The notes beneath the pieces are model-generated. The model did not search any database and was not told where the DNA came from. It was given only the letters and a program-made list of their open reading frames with translations. From Massilia sp. HP4 (lineage in GTDB: Bacteria > Pseudomonadota > Gammaproteobacteria > Burkholderiales > Burkholderiaceae_D): a DNA stretch of 64,000 bases. Where the stretch lies: positions 1-64,000 of the forward strand of contig NZ_STGG01000070.1 of NCBI RefSeq assembly GCF_005222695.1, written 5' to 3'. How positions within the stretch are numbered: the stretch's first letter is position 1; every line of letters starts with the position of its first letter. The position numbers and the translations under genes were made by a program. Shown here piece after piece: positions 1 to 8,942 of this stretch.

Positions 1-1
1 C

Positions 2-472
2 GTGTATCGCGTCGGTTCGGCCGCGATCCACCTGTGGCACGATGCGACCGACCTGCAGATCGTCAACAATACCGTGAGCTCGTCGGTGTTCGGCATCATC
101 GTGGGCGGCGGCGACTTCTACTTTACAAAGGCGGGCGCCAACAACGTTCACGTGCACAACAACATCGTGTACGACAACAAGTACGGCATCTCGGAGCAGG
201 GGACCACGGGTAAAGGCAATACCTACAAGAACAACCTGGTCACGAAGAACACGACCTATAACTTCCAGCTGCGCAATGGCCTGACCCATACCGGGACCAT
301 CAGCTCGGAACCGCTGTTCGCAGGCTACTCGCGTACCGCCGCCACCCCGGACTACAAGCTGACGGCAAGTTCGCCAGCAGTCGGCCGCGGCCTGGCGACC
401 TATGCGCCAAAGAACGATATCGACGGCAAGGCACGCGGCAGCAGCATTGACCTCGGCGCCTACCAGCGCTGA
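2..472 (+). CDS. Right-handed parallel beta-helix protein, C-terminal part (5' truncated by window edge)
   Basis: Open frame entering from the left edge and ending in TGA at 472, so only the last 156 residues are visible. The sequence has the short Asn-rich turns of a right-handed parallel beta-helix (IVNNTVSS, VHNNIVYDN, YKNNLVTKN), as in pectate-lyase-like and secreted polysaccharide-active proteins. The tail (SPAVGRG, then DIDGKARG and DLGAYQ) matches the usual C-terminal end of such secreted proteins. No catalytic residues can be assigned from this fragment. The substrate is unknown. The gene is followed at once by a strong terminator. Confidence 0.75.
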   Translation: MYRVGSAAIHLWHDATDLQIVNNTVSSSVFGIIVGGGDFYFTKAGANNVHVHNNIVYDNKYGISEQGTTGKGNTYKNNLVTKNTTYNFQLRNGLTHTGTISSEPLFAGYSRTAATPDYKLTASSPAVGRGLATYAPKNDIDGKARGSSIDLGAYQR

Positions 473-512
473 TCGACAGGTAGCGCTGGCGCCATCGGCG
501 CCGTTGTGACTG

Positions 513-542
513 GCCCGGACGTGCAAGCGTCCGGGCTTTTTT
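513..542 (+). terminator. Rho-independent terminator after the beta-helix gene
   Basis: Perfect 9-bp stem GCCCGGACG / CGTCCGGGC with a 6-nt loop, followed by six T. It lies between convergent genes. The stop codon of the minus-strand SRAP gene overlaps the end of the T-run. Confidence 0.9.
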
Positions 543-1221
543 ATTCAGTTTCGGTATCGATCGGCTGCGCCACCTCGGCCCCGCCGACTCCGGCCCGGTT
601 CACCAGCGTGCTGACCGGATGCCATTCGAAGGCATCCGACGGCAGGGCGGTGCGGCGCGCGAAGTCCAGCGCCTCCTCGCCCGACAAGGCCGGATCGAGC
701 CAGGTCTCGGCGTCGCGCGCATCGAGCACCACCGGGCGCCGGTCATGGATGTCGAGCATGCCGCCGGTGGCGTCGTCGGTCACCAGCACAAAACCGGCCT
801 CGGCCCGGTTCTCGGTAAACGTGCCGAAATTGGCCAGGGCCAGCATGAACAGCGGCGCCCCGTCCTTGCGATGGACATGCCACGGCTGTTTATGGCCTTT
901 TTCGCCGGTCCACTCATACCAGCCCTCGGCCGGCACCAGCGCCCGGCCCGACTTGAGCAGGCCGCGCCAGTAGCGGTTGGTGAGCTTGTCCATGCGCGCA
1001 TTGATCGTCACCGGCACCTTGCCCTTGGCCCAGCGCGCCTGGTAACTCCAGTACACATCGTCCACCCGCCTCTCGCCGTCCTGGATATGCAGCACAGGCC
1101 GGTAGGTGCCGGGCGGCACATTGTAGGCCGGCGCCGATTCGCTGTCGTACACGGCGTCGAGCCAGCCGATCGCGCTGGCATAGTTGCGAGCCGTCTGGCT
1201 CTGGTCGAATCGTCCACACAT
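541..1221 (-). CDS. SRAP domain protein (HMCES/YedK family), abasic-site DNA-protein crosslink protein
   Basis: 226 residues, the usual length for bacterial YedK. The protein starts MCGRF: Cys2 becomes N-terminal after Met removal and is the residue that crosslinks to abasic sites in single-stranded DNA. Other family signatures are visible: the INARMD segment with the conserved Asn, GWYEW with the catalytic Glu, and a late HDRRPVVL with the conserved His. Family knowledge says it shields AP sites in ssDNA and acts in an SOS/translesion context. It is a single gene; no LexA box was recognised upstream. Confidence 0.9.
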   Translation of the reverse strand: MCGRFDQSQTARNYASAIGWLDAVYDSESAPAYNVPPGTYRPVLHIQDGERRVDDVYWSYQARWAKGKVPVTINARMDKLTNRYWRGLLKSGRALVPAEGWYEWTGEKGHKQPWHVHRKDGAPLFMLALANFGTFTENRAEAGFVLVTDDATGGMLDIHDRRPVVLDARDAETWLDPALSGEEALDFARRTALPSDAFEWHPVSTLVNRAGVGGAEVAQPIDTETE

Positions 1222-1284
1222 GATCCGATCTTAGCGCAAGCCCTTCGAAGGCAGCACGCGCCAGGCGCACGAGGCGTGCGGCGT

Positions 1285-1313
1285 TTGGCCGCGCCGTCCC
1301 GCGATGGTATGCT
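1285..1313 (+). promoter_or_regulatory. Putative sigma-70 promoter for the two small membrane-protein genes
   Basis: TTGGCC (1285-1290), 17-bp spacer, TATGCT (1308-1313), each 4/6 to consensus. A second -10-like GATAAT lies at 1318-1323. The start codon is at 1344. Confidence 0.45.
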
Positions 1314-1343
1314 CCGGGATAATCTGATTGACAAGGAGCAGGT

Positions 1344-1748
1344 ATGGCAGCAGGCTGGTGGACCGTATTGAAGACCGTTCCCTGGAGCGACGTGATCAGC
1401 GCCGCGCCCCAGGTGGCGACCGGCGCGCGCCGCTTGTGGGACACGGTCAATCGCAAATCGGGCGCGTTAGACCCCGCGACCGGCTTGAGCCCCGAAATGG
1501 CCGCACAAGAAGACGACATCATCGGCCTGCTGGTCGCGCGTTCCGAGCAGAGCGATGCGGCGCTGAACGACTTGCGCAACCAGATGCGCTCGGCGTCCGA
1601 GCTGATCGCCAACCTGGCCGACCAGAATGCCCAGCTCATCGCCAAGATGGATGTGCAGCGCCAGAAAATCACCTGGCTTGGCGTGACCGCCGGCCTGTCG
1701 GCGCTGCTGGCCGTAGTGGCCCTGATCCTCGTCGCCGTCCGGACCTAG
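1344..1748 (+). CDS. Conserved hypothetical protein with coiled coil and C-terminal membrane anchor
   Basis: 134 residues. A good Shine-Dalgarno (AAGGAG, 1333-1338) supports this ATG. Residues about 45-105 are charged and predicted helical/coiled (repeated EQSDAALNDLRNQ-type pattern, then LADQNAQLIAKMD). Residues about 110-132 form one hydrophobic segment ending in VAVRT, so it is probably a tail-anchored inner-membrane protein with its N-terminus in the cytoplasm. The family is not recognised. The stop codon abuts the next ATG (TAGATG), so the two small genes are probably translationally coupled. Confidence 0.7.
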   Translation: MAAGWWTVLKTVPWSDVISAAPQVATGARRLWDTVNRKSGALDPATGLSPEMAAQEDDIIGLLVARSEQSDAALNDLRNQMRSASELIANLADQNAQLIAKMDVQRQKITWLGVTAGLSALLAVVALILVAVRT

Positions 1749-1958
1749 ATGAAACTGGTACTGATCTGCGCGACCCTGTTCGTCTTCATCTCGATGCTGC
1801 TGAACGGGGCGCGCCGACGCGGCAAGCTCAATGACAGCGCCAACCGTGCCGTGACCGGGCTGGCCAATTCGATGCGCATCTTTGTGTATGGGCTGCTGCT
1901 GTTCGTGGCGATCGTCTGCGTGGCGATGGCCTGGCATATGCTGCAATCCCCGCCGTGA
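1749..1958 (+). CDS. Small two-helix membrane protein, unknown function
   Basis: 69 residues. The ATG begins on the base after the previous stop codon. Two hydrophobic segments (about residues 2-18 and 44-63) are separated by a basic loop rich in Arg/Lys, which suggests a cytoplasmic loop with both termini outside. The family is not recognised. Its tight coupling to the coiled-coil membrane protein before it suggests the two act together. Confidence 0.6.
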   Translation: MKLVLICATLFVFISMLLNGARRRGKLNDSANRAVTGLANSMRIFVYGLLLFVAIVCVAMAWHMLQSPP

Positions 1959-2016
1959 CGCCGGGCGCCGCGGCCGGCGCCAATCTTGTCTCTTCCGCAA
2001 GTCCATGGATTTCCGG

Positions 2017-2022
2017 TATGAT
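2017..2022 (+). promoter_or_regulatory. Putative -10 box of the PAS-GGDEF gene
   Basis: TATGAT, 5/6 to consensus, with a weak -35 (TTCCGC, 18-bp spacing). It predicts a start of transcription near 2029, which rules out the TTG at 2028 as start codon and favours the GTG at 2058. Confidence 0.4.
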
Positions 2023-2057
2023 TTGAATTGTTTCCCAAATTCAACATCTGCCGATCC

Positions 2058-3035
2058 GTGAATCCAAGCCAGCCAGAAACCATCAGCAGCCTGCCGTTGC
2101 GGGTGCTCAATCTCGTCGACTGCGGTGTGATCGTGCTCGACCGCGAAGGGTGCATCGTCGTCTGGAATGGCTGGCTGGTGCCGCGTTCGGGCCGCGGCGC
2201 GGCGCGCGTGCAGGGCCACGCGCTGATCGACGTCTTTCCCGACCTGCGCGGTTCGCGGGTCGAGGCGGCCGTCCTGGCTGCACTGCTCGAAGGGACGACT
2301 ACCGAGCACGTGCCGCCGTCGGGCAAGCGCTCGCCATTCCCGTTGCGCGAGCCGGGCAGCTTCGATGGCGCGCTGATCGACCAGGCGATCGCGGTCACGC
2401 CCTTCGACGAAGAGGGCCAGCGCTACTGCATGATCGAGATCCGCGATGTGAGCGGCGCGGCGGTGCGCGAACGGCGCCTGCTGGAACACGCGGAGTCGCT
2501 GCGTGCGCGTTCGTATATCGACGGCCTGACGGGCATCGCCAACCGGCGCCACTTCGACGTGGCGCTCGACCGCGAGCTGCGGCGCGCGCTGCGCGGCGAC
2601 GGCACGCTGGCGCTGCTGCTGGTCGACATCGATTCGTTCAAGGCCTATAACGACCACTTCGGCCACCAGCAGGGCGACAGCTGCCTGACCCTGGTGGCCC
2701 AGGAACTGGCCGGCATGCTCAAGCGCCCGGCCGACCTGGCCGCGCGCTACGGCGGCGAAGAGTTCGCGGCCGTGCTGCCCGACACCACGCTCGCACAGGC
2801 GCGCGTGCTGGCCGACCGGGTCCGCGTCCACATCGCCGGCCTGGGGCTGGAGCAGGCGCCCGCCGCCCACCATCCGAAGGTTACGCTCAGCATCGGCGTG
2901 GCCGCCTTCGACCGTGAGCGGCTGAAGGATCCGGAAGCGCTGATCGAGGCCGCCGACAAGGCCTTGTACGCGGCCAAGCGCGGCGGGCGCAACCGCGTCG
3001 TGGCCGACGGCGACGTCGTGGACGCCGCCGCCTGA
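2058..3035 (+). CDS. Diguanylate cyclase with N-terminal PAS-like sensor domain
   Basis: 325 residues from GTG 2058 (in-frame TTG at 2028 is the alternative, but the likely -10 box at 2017-2022 argues against it). Residues about 15-140 look like a PAS domain (LVDCGVIVLDREGCIVVWN, ending in the IEIRDVSG stretch). The GGDEF domain follows, with the active-site motif RYGGEEF. Five residues before it lies RPAD, the RxxD inhibitory site, so product inhibition by c-di-GMP is expected. No transmembrane segment is seen, so it is cytoplasmic. It converges with paoC, only 4 nt separating the two stop codons. Confidence 0.9.
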   Translation: MNPSQPETISSLPLRVLNLVDCGVIVLDREGCIVVWNGWLVPRSGRGAARVQGHALIDVFPDLRGSRVEAAVLAALLEGTTTEHVPPSGKRSPFPLREPGSFDGALIDQAIAVTPFDEEGQRYCMIEIRDVSGAAVRERRLLEHAESLRARSYIDGLTGIANRRHFDVALDRELRRALRGDGTLALLLVDIDSFKAYNDHFGHQQGDSCLTLVAQELAGMLKRPADLAARYGGEEFAAVLPDTTLAQARVLADRVRVHIAGLGLEQAPAAHHPKVTLSIGVAAFDRERLKDPEALIEAADKALYAAKRGGRNRVVADGDVVDAAA

Positions 3036-3039
3036 CACC

Positions 3040-5247
3040 TTACGCCGACAGCGGCATCTTCTCGATCAGCTTGTCGAGCGTGATCGGGTATTCGCGTATC
3101 CGCACCCCGGTGGCGTTGTAGATCGCGTTGGCCACCGCGGCGGCTACGCCGCAGATCCCGAGTTCGCCGACGCCCTTGGCTTTCATGGGCGAGGACAGCT
3201 CGTCCGCCTCGTCGAGGAACACGACTTCCTGGTGCGGGATATCGGCGTGCACCGGCACCTCGTAGGTGGCCAGGTCGTGATTGGCGAAGAAGCCGAGGCG
3301 TTTATCGACCACCAGGTGCTCCATCAGCGCAGCCCCCACGCCCATCGTCATGGCGCCGATCACCTGGCTGCGCGCCTGCTTCGGGTTGAGGATGCGGCCG
3401 GCCGCGCACACGGCCAGCATGCGCCGGACACGAACTTCACCGGACAGCGCATCGACCGCGACCTCGACGAAGTGGGCGCCGAAGGTGGACAGCTGGTTCT
3501 TCTTGTCCAGCCCGCCGGAAAACTCGATCGTGTCCTCGGCCACCAGTTCGCCGCCGGCGGCGGCCTGCGCCAATGGCTGGCTGCGGCCACCGGCGCGTAC
3601 TGCGCCATCGACGAATTCGGCCTCGCGCTCATTGACGCCGAGTTTGGCCGCGACCTGCTCGCGCAACTTGGCGCAGGCGGCGTACACGCCCGAGGTCGAG
3701 CTGTTCGCGCCCCACTGGCCGCCGGAACCGGCAGATGTCGGGAAGCTCGAATCGCCCAGCCGCACCTCGACGCGTTCGAGCGGCACGCCCAGCATCTCGG
3801 CCGCGGTCTGGCCGATGATGGTGTAGCTGCCGGTGCCGATATCGGTCATGTCGGTTTCGACGATCACCTTGCCGTCGCCGGTGAGCCGCACGCGCGCCGC
3901 CGACTTCATGACCGGGCTGTTGCGGAAGGCCGAGGCTACGCCGTAGCCGACCAGCCAGCGGCCGTCGCGGGTCTGGCCCGGCTTGGGGTTGCGCTTGTTC
4001 CAGCCAAACTTCTCGGCGCCCATGCGCATGCAGTCGATGAAGCGGCGCTCGGAGAACTTGCGGATCGGCTTTTCGGGATCGACCTTGGTGTCGTTGAGGA
4101 TGCGGAACTGGACCGGGTCGATTTTCAGTTTTTCGGCCATCTCGTCGATCGCGACTTCGAGCGCCATCATGCCCGGCGCCTCGCCCGGCGCGCGCATCGC
4201 ATTCCCCTCGGGCAGGTCGAGCATGGCGACGCGGGTCGCGGTCATGCGGTCGGCGCCGGCGTACAGCAGGCGGGTCTGCTGGGTCGCGACCTCCGAACTA
4301 CCCTTGGGCAGGTTGCCGTTCCACGATTCATGGCCGATGGCGACGATGCGGCCGTCGCGGCCGGCGCCGATGCGGATGCGCTGGATCGTCGCCGGGCGGT
4401 GGGTGGTGTTGTTGAAGATGAGGTGACGGTGCAATGCCACCTTGACCGGGCGCCTGGCCGCGCGCGCGCCCAATGAGGCGAGCAGGGCGTCGGCGCGCAG
4501 GAACAGCTTGGAGCCGAAGCCCCCGCCGACATAGGGCGAGATCACGCGTACCTTGTCTTGCGGGATGTTCAGGGTCTTGGACAAGTCCTTGACGGCCCAG
4601 TTGATCATCTGGTTCGAGGTCCACACCGTCAGCCTGTCGCCTTCCCAGACGGCGGTGGAGGCGTGCGGCTCCATCATCGCGTGCGACTGGTCGGGCGTCA
4701 TGTAGGTGGCGTCGAGCTTGACCGGCGCGGTGTCGAAGCCGCGCTGGAAGTTGCCGGCCCTGGAGTCAGGAGGGTCGGATTCCCAGTCGGGCTTGACCGC
4801 CTTGTCCTTCTCGGCGGCGAGGTCGAAGCGGCCTTTCTCTTCGACGTACTTGACGCGCACCAGGACAGCGGCGGCGCGCGCCTGCTCGAAGGTCTCGGCC
4901 ACCACCAGCGCGACGGCCTGGTGGTAGTGCTCGATCTTCGGCCCGGCCAGCAGGTGGGCGACGTTCATGTCGCCCTTGCCGAGTTTGCCGGCATTGGCGG
5001 CGGTGACCACGGCCAGCACGCCGGGGGCGCGGCGCGCGTCGTCGATCTCGACCGCGGTGATGCGGCCTTTGGCGATGGGGGAGCCCACCACGAAACCGTG
5101 GGCGGCGTTGGGGACTTCCTTGTGGTGCTCATAGGCGTAGGGCGCCGTGCCGGTGCACTTGAGCGGGCCATCGATGCGGTCGAGCGGCTGGCCGACGTAG
5201 CGCAGGCGGTCGATGGGATTGGTGGTGGCGGGTGTCGTGAATTTCAT
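3040..5247 (-). CDS. paoC: Periplasmic aldehyde oxidoreductase, molybdenum cofactor-binding subunit (PaoC/YagR-like)
   Basis: 735 residues, close to the 732 of E. coli PaoC. Xanthine oxidase family large subunit: the N-terminal a/b hammerhead domain starts at DRIDGPLKCTG, and the Mo-binding domains follow (PYVGGGFGSK; GSGGQWGANSSTSG). GVGELG near residue 692 supplies the conserved catalytic Glu. The start is the ATG at 5247, preceded by AAAGG; the longer upstream frame overlaps paoB. It is the last gene of paoA-paoB-paoC, 4 nt after paoB. It oxidises aldehydes to acids; in E. coli this detoxifies aromatic aldehydes. No XdhC/PaoD-type cofactor-insertion chaperone gene is in the window, so it must lie elsewhere. 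Confidence 0.9.
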   Translation of the reverse strand: MKFTTPATTNPIDRLRYVGQPLDRIDGPLKCTGTAPYAYEHHKEVPNAAHGFVVGSPIAKGRITAVEIDDARRAPGVLAVVTAANAGKLGKGDMNVAHLLAGPKIEHYHQAVALVVAETFEQARAAAVLVRVKYVEEKGRFDLAAEKDKAVKPDWESDPPDSRAGNFQRGFDTAPVKLDATYMTPDQSHAMMEPHASTAVWEGDRLTVWTSNQMINWAVKDLSKTLNIPQDKVRVISPYVGGGFGSKLFLRADALLASLGARAARRPVKVALHRHLIFNNTTHRPATIQRIRIGAGRDGRIVAIGHESWNGNLPKGSSEVATQQTRLLYAGADRMTATRVAMLDLPEGNAMRAPGEAPGMMALEVAIDEMAEKLKIDPVQFRILNDTKVDPEKPIRKFSERRFIDCMRMGAEKFGWNKRNPKPGQTRDGRWLVGYGVASAFRNSPVMKSAARVRLTGDGKVIVETDMTDIGTGSYTIIGQTAAEMLGVPLERVEVRLGDSSFPTSAGSGGQWGANSSTSGVYAACAKLREQVAAKLGVNEREAEFVDGAVRAGGRSQPLAQAAAGGELVAEDTIEFSGGLDKKNQLSTFGAHFVEVAVDALSGEVRVRRMLAVCAAGRILNPKQARSQVIGAMTMGVGAALMEHLVVDKRLGFFANHDLATYEVPVHADIPHQEVVFLDEADELSSPMKAKGVGELGICGVAAAVANAIYNATGVRIREYPITLDKLIEKMPLSA

Positions 5248-5251
5248 GGGA

Positions 5252-6205
5252 TCAGCCTTTCTTCGCTGCGCCGATTGCTTCGGCCAGGGTGCGATGCACC
5301 AGGGCCACCTTGAAGGCATTGTCTTCGGTGGTGCGGGCGCCGGCCATCAGGCGATCCGCGACCGCCTTGGCGCCTTGCGCCATCTGCTGTTCGGCCTCTT
5401 CGACCCGCCACGGCTTGTGGGCCACGCCGCCGACCGCCACGCGCCCGCTGCCGTCGGGCAGGATCACGGTGGCGACTGACACCAGGGCGAAAGCGTAGGA
5501 GGCGCGGTCACGCACCTTGCGGTAGGCATGCACGCCGCCCAAGGGCTTGGGCAATTTGACGGAGGTGATCAACTCACCCGGCTCGAGCACGGTCTCGATA
5601 TGCGGGGTGTTGCCCGGCAGGCGGTGGAAGTCGGCGATCGGGATGCTGCGCACGCTGCCGTCGGCCTTGACGGTCTCGACTTCGGCATCGAGCAGGCGCA
5701 TGGCGATCGCCATATCGCTCGGGTGGGTGGCGATGCAGGCGTCGCTGGCGCCGACCACCGCGTGGTGGCGGGTGAAGCCGCCGATCGCGGCGCAGCCGCT
5801 GCCCGGCTGGCGCTTGTTGCACTTCTGCGCCGTGTCGTAGAAATAAGGGCAGCGGGTGCGCTGCAGCAAGTTGCCCGAGGTCGTCGCCTTGTTGCGCAAC
5901 TGGGTCGAGGCGCCGGCCAGCAGGGCGCGCGACAGCACGGCGTAGTCCTTGCGCACGCGGGCGTCGGCCGCCAGGTCGGTATTGCGCACCAGGGCGCCCA
6001 CGCGCAGGCCGCCGTCGGCCGTCGCTTCAATGCTGTCGAAGCCCAGGCCATTGACGTCGACCAGCGCGGTCGGCGTCTCGATCTCGAGCTTCATGAGGTC
6101 GAGCAGGTTGGTGCCACCGGCGATGAAGCGGGCGTTGGGCGTGCGGGCGACCAGTTGGGCGGCCTGGGCCGGCGAAGTGGCGCGCTGGTAGGTGAATGCC
6201 TTCAT
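5252..6205 (-). CDS. paoB: Periplasmic aldehyde oxidoreductase, FAD-binding subunit (PaoB/YagS-like)
   Basis: 317 residues (E. coli PaoB has 318). The FAD-binding signature FIAGGTNLLDLMK is near residue 30. A Cys-rich insertion (RCPYFYDTAQKC, then GSGC, then SDACIATHPSD) matches the extra [4Fe-4S] cluster that distinguishes PaoB from ordinary xanthine dehydrogenase FAD subunits. The ATG overlaps the paoA stop (ATGA), so translation is coupled. It passes electrons from the iron-sulfur subunit to the acceptor. Confidence 0.9.
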   Translation of the reverse strand: MKAFTYQRATSPAQAAQLVARTPNARFIAGGTNLLDLMKLEIETPTALVDVNGLGFDSIEATADGGLRVGALVRNTDLAADARVRKDYAVLSRALLAGASTQLRNKATTSGNLLQRTRCPYFYDTAQKCNKRQPGSGCAAIGGFTRHHAVVGASDACIATHPSDMAIAMRLLDAEVETVKADGSVRSIPIADFHRLPGNTPHIETVLEPGELITSVKLPKPLGGVHAYRKVRDRASYAFALVSVATVILPDGSGRVAVGGVAHKPWRVEEAEQQMAQGAKAVADRLMAGARTTEDNAFKVALVHRTLAEAIGAAKKG

Positions 6206-6861
6206 GCCTTGACCCCTCCCACCTCGGTGATCGCATCGATGATATTCGAGTAGGCGCCACATCGACAGATATTGCCGCTCAGGCGCTCGCGGATTTCCTC
6301 GACGGAGAGCAGCGGTTTCACATTCAGGTCGGCGGTCACGTGGCTCGGGATGCCCTGGCGGATTTCCTCGAGCACGGACACGCTGGAACAGATCTGCCCG
6401 GGGGTACAGTAGCCGCACTGGTAGCCGTCGTGCTTGATGAAGGCGGCCTGCATCGGGTGCAGCTTGTCGGGCGTGCCGAGGCCTTCGATGGTGGTGATGT
6501 TGGCGCCCTCGTGCATGACCGCCAGCGACAGGCAGGAATTGATGCGGCGGCCGTCCATGATGACGGTGCAGGCGCCGCACTGGCCCTGGTCGCAGCCTTT
6601 TTTCGAGCCGGTCAGGTGCAGGTGCTCGCGCAGGGCGTCGAGCAGGCTGGTGCGGGTGTCCAGCTGCAGGGTCACCTGCTTGCCGTTGACGGTGAAGGTG
6701 ACGCCGGTGGTGACCGGCTCCGGGGTCGTATTGGCTTCGTTCGCCGCCTGGTTCGCGGCCGGCTGGGCATTGGCGAGCGGTACGGCGGCGGTGGATGCCG
6801 ACAGGGCGCCGGCGATCAACAGGTCGCGCCGGGTAAGCTTGACGTCGCTGAGTGGGTTCAT
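6202..6861 (-). CDS. paoA: Periplasmic aldehyde oxidoreductase, [2Fe-2S] subunit with Tat signal (PaoA/YagT-like)
   Basis: 219 residues. The N-terminus has a twin-arginine motif (LTRRDLLIAGAL) and a cleavable region ending near NAQPA, so the folded complex is exported by Tat. Two [2Fe-2S] motifs are visible: plant-ferredoxin type (GCDQGQCGACTV and a later SCL) and the C-terminal CGYC / CRCGAY pair. It is first in the operon and begins about 100 nt after a probable -10 box. All three subunits have the sizes of the E. coli PaoABC complex. Confidence 0.9.
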   Translation of the reverse strand: MNPLSDVKLTRRDLLIAGALSASTAAVPLANAQPAANQAANEANTTPEPVTTGVTFTVNGKQVTLQLDTRTSLLDALREHLHLTGSKKGCDQGQCGACTVIMDGRRINSCLSLAVMHEGANITTIEGLGTPDKLHPMQAAFIKHDGYQCGYCTPGQICSSVSVLEEIRQGIPSHVTADLNVKPLLSVEEIRERLSGNICRCGAYSNIIDAITEVGGVKA

Positions 6862-6962
6862 GCTGGTGGCTTCCTTCACTTGGTTGCGTTGCCCACGCCC
6901 AAGCTCGGCGTCAATACGTCTGCGCCGATGGGTGTGGAAGGCCTTGCGGGGTTGTCGTTTTG

Positions 6963-6968
6963 ATTCTA
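6963..6968 (-). promoter_or_regulatory. Putative -10 box for paoABC
   Basis: TAGAAT on the minus strand (CTTTAGAATC context), about 100 nt upstream of paoA. No convincing -35 is seen. The 269-nt gap between phaC2 and paoA holds this box and a GC-rich hairpin near 7034-7052 (CGCGCC / GGCGCG), but no gene. Confidence 0.35.
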
Positions 6969-7130
6969 AAGCAGCCGCCTGAAAGGCCGCGCTCCCTTGA
7001 AACCTGAAGTACCTGGCTGGCTGTACATATCGTCGCGCCGCAAGGTGGCGCGGGAGGTGGCGCCAATGCGACAGCCACGCCGGCCGACGGATGGGGAGAG
7101 CTGCGCCGGGTGCGAAAGGATGTGCTTGGC

Positions 7131-8933
7131 CTATTGCTGGAGCACGTAGTCGCCCGGCGCGGGCGTTGCACCCGGCATCGGCGCCGGTGGTGGCACATGC
7201 TTGCCGGCATGGCGCTTGAGCCATTGATCCCATGCTGGCCACCAACTGCCCTCGACCTGGGGCACGCGCGCCAGCCAGCGGTCGGGATCGAGATACGGGT
7301 CGTCATGGCGGTGCACGGCGACCTGGTAACTGCGATTGACGCTCCCCGGCGGCGAGACCACGCCGGCGTTGTGGCCGCCGCTGGTAAGGATGAAGGTGAT
7401 CTCGGTATCGGTCAGCGGAATGATCTTGTAGACCGAGCGCCAGGGTGCGACATGGTCGGTGAGCGTGCCGACGGCGCAGATCGGGGCGTCGATATCGCTC
7501 AGCGAAACGGGGTGGCCGCCCGCCAGGTAGCGCGAACCGGCCAGGCTGTTGCGCAGGAAAAGCCGGTGCAGGTATTCGGAATGCATGCGGTAGGGCATGC
7601 GGGTGGCGTCGGCATTCCAGGACATCAGGTCGGTTTCTTGCTCGGGCAGGTCGAGCAGGTAGTGGCGCAGGCGCCGCGACCAGATCAGGTCGTTGGAACG
7701 CAGCAGCTGGAAGGCGCCGGCCATCTGGCGCGTGTCGAGGTATCCCTGCTGCCACATCGCCGCTTCGAGGAAGCTGACCTGGCTGTCGTCGATGAACAGC
7801 GACAATTCGCCCGGCTCGGTAAAGTCGACCTGGGCCGCCAGCAGCGAGATGCTGGCCAGCCGCCGGTCGTGGTCGCGCGCCATCGCGGCGGCGGCGATCG
7901 CGAGCAGGGTGCCGCCCAGGCAATAGCCGGCCGCATTGATCCTGCTGGCCCCGGTCTGGGCCACGATGGCGTCGAGCGCAGCCATGATGCCCAGCTGGCG
8001 GTAATCGTCCATCGTGAGATCGCGGTCGTCGGCTTGCGGGTTTTTCCAGGACACCATATACACCGTGTGACCGCGTTCTACCAGGTAGCGCACCAGGGAG
8101 TTATGCGGCGACAGGTCGAGGATATAGAACTTCATGATCCAGGCCGGCACGATCAGGAGCGGCACCTCGTGCACGGTGGGGCCGACCGGATCGTAGCGCA
8201 GCAGCTCGATCAGCCGGTTCTGCATCGCCACCTTGCCAGGCGTGATGGCGACTTCGTGGCCCGGACGATAGTTGACCACGCGCGGCTTTTTGTCGAGCAG
8301 GGCTTGCACATCGCGCCAGGCGCGCACGCCGCCATTGGCCAGGTTCATGCCGCCGCTGGCCAGCACCGCCCGCTGCACGACCGGGTTGGTGGTGACGAAG
8401 TTGGACGGCGCCACGCAATCGAGCATTTGTCGCGCCACGAAGGTGACGACGTCGGCGTGGTGCGGCGCCACCCCGCGCACGGTGGAGGTGGCGCGGTGCC
8501 ACCATTGCTGGCTCAGCAGGAAACCCTGGCTGAGCTGATGCCAGGGCCAATTGCCCCAGGCCGGGTCGCTGAAGCGTCTATCCTGGGCCAGCGGACGCAC
8601 CGGGTCGGTCGCATCGCTGGCCGGCGTGGCGAGATACTGCAGCCAGCGCTGCCAGCCGAGGACGGCATCACTCGCCAGTTCGTGCTGCTTGTCGGGCGAC
8701 ATCATGAGGTGGCTGGCCCAGTCGAACCAGGCCATGCCGAGCGCGGCCGGCGAGAGGTTGCCGGTCATGCGCCCGAGCCAGGCCCACAGGACCAGGTCGG
8801 CATGCACTTGCCCGCCGCCGGCGACCCTGGCGTGGCGATGGGTGCCGCCAAGCCAGGCGCTGCCTTCGAGGCGGCGGCTGCTGCCGGCGGCGTCGGGGCG
8901 GGTATCGGGCGCCATATCGCGTGGTCGCGGCAT
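7131..8933 (-). CDS. Second PHA synthase (class I-like poly-3-hydroxyalkanoate polymerase)
   Basis: 600 residues. PhaC N-terminal domain (residues about 60-240), then an alpha/beta hydrolase core. The lipase-like box GYCLGG near residue 339 supplies the catalytic Cys. The triad is completed by Asp in TLTDHVAPW and His in SGGHNAGV. It polymerises hydroxyacyl-CoA on granule surfaces. It differs clearly from the phaC at 51739-53490 and carries a longer N-terminus. It lies 9 nt downstream of the universal stress protein gene and is almost certainly co-transcribed with it, under the FNR-type box at 9911-9924. Confidence 0.88.
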   Translation of the reverse strand: MPRPRDMAPDTRPDAAGSSRRLEGSAWLGGTHRHARVAGGGQVHADLVLWAWLGRMTGNLSPAALGMAWFDWASHLMMSPDKQHELASDAVLGWQRWLQYLATPASDATDPVRPLAQDRRFSDPAWGNWPWHQLSQGFLLSQQWWHRATSTVRGVAPHHADVVTFVARQMLDCVAPSNFVTTNPVVQRAVLASGGMNLANGGVRAWRDVQALLDKKPRVVNYRPGHEVAITPGKVAMQNRLIELLRYDPVGPTVHEVPLLIVPAWIMKFYILDLSPHNSLVRYLVERGHTVYMVSWKNPQADDRDLTMDDYRQLGIMAALDAIVAQTGASRINAAGYCLGGTLLAIAAAAMARDHDRRLASISLLAAQVDFTEPGELSLFIDDSQVSFLEAAMWQQGYLDTRQMAGAFQLLRSNDLIWSRRLRHYLLDLPEQETDLMSWNADATRMPYRMHSEYLHRLFLRNSLAGSRYLAGGHPVSLSDIDAPICAVGTLTDHVAPWRSVYKIIPLTDTEITFILTSGGHNAGVVSPPGSVNRSYQVAVHRHDDPYLDPDRWLARVPQVEGSWWPAWDQWLKRHAGKHVPPPAPMPGATPAPGDYVLQQ

Positions 8934-8942
8934 GCAGTGCGC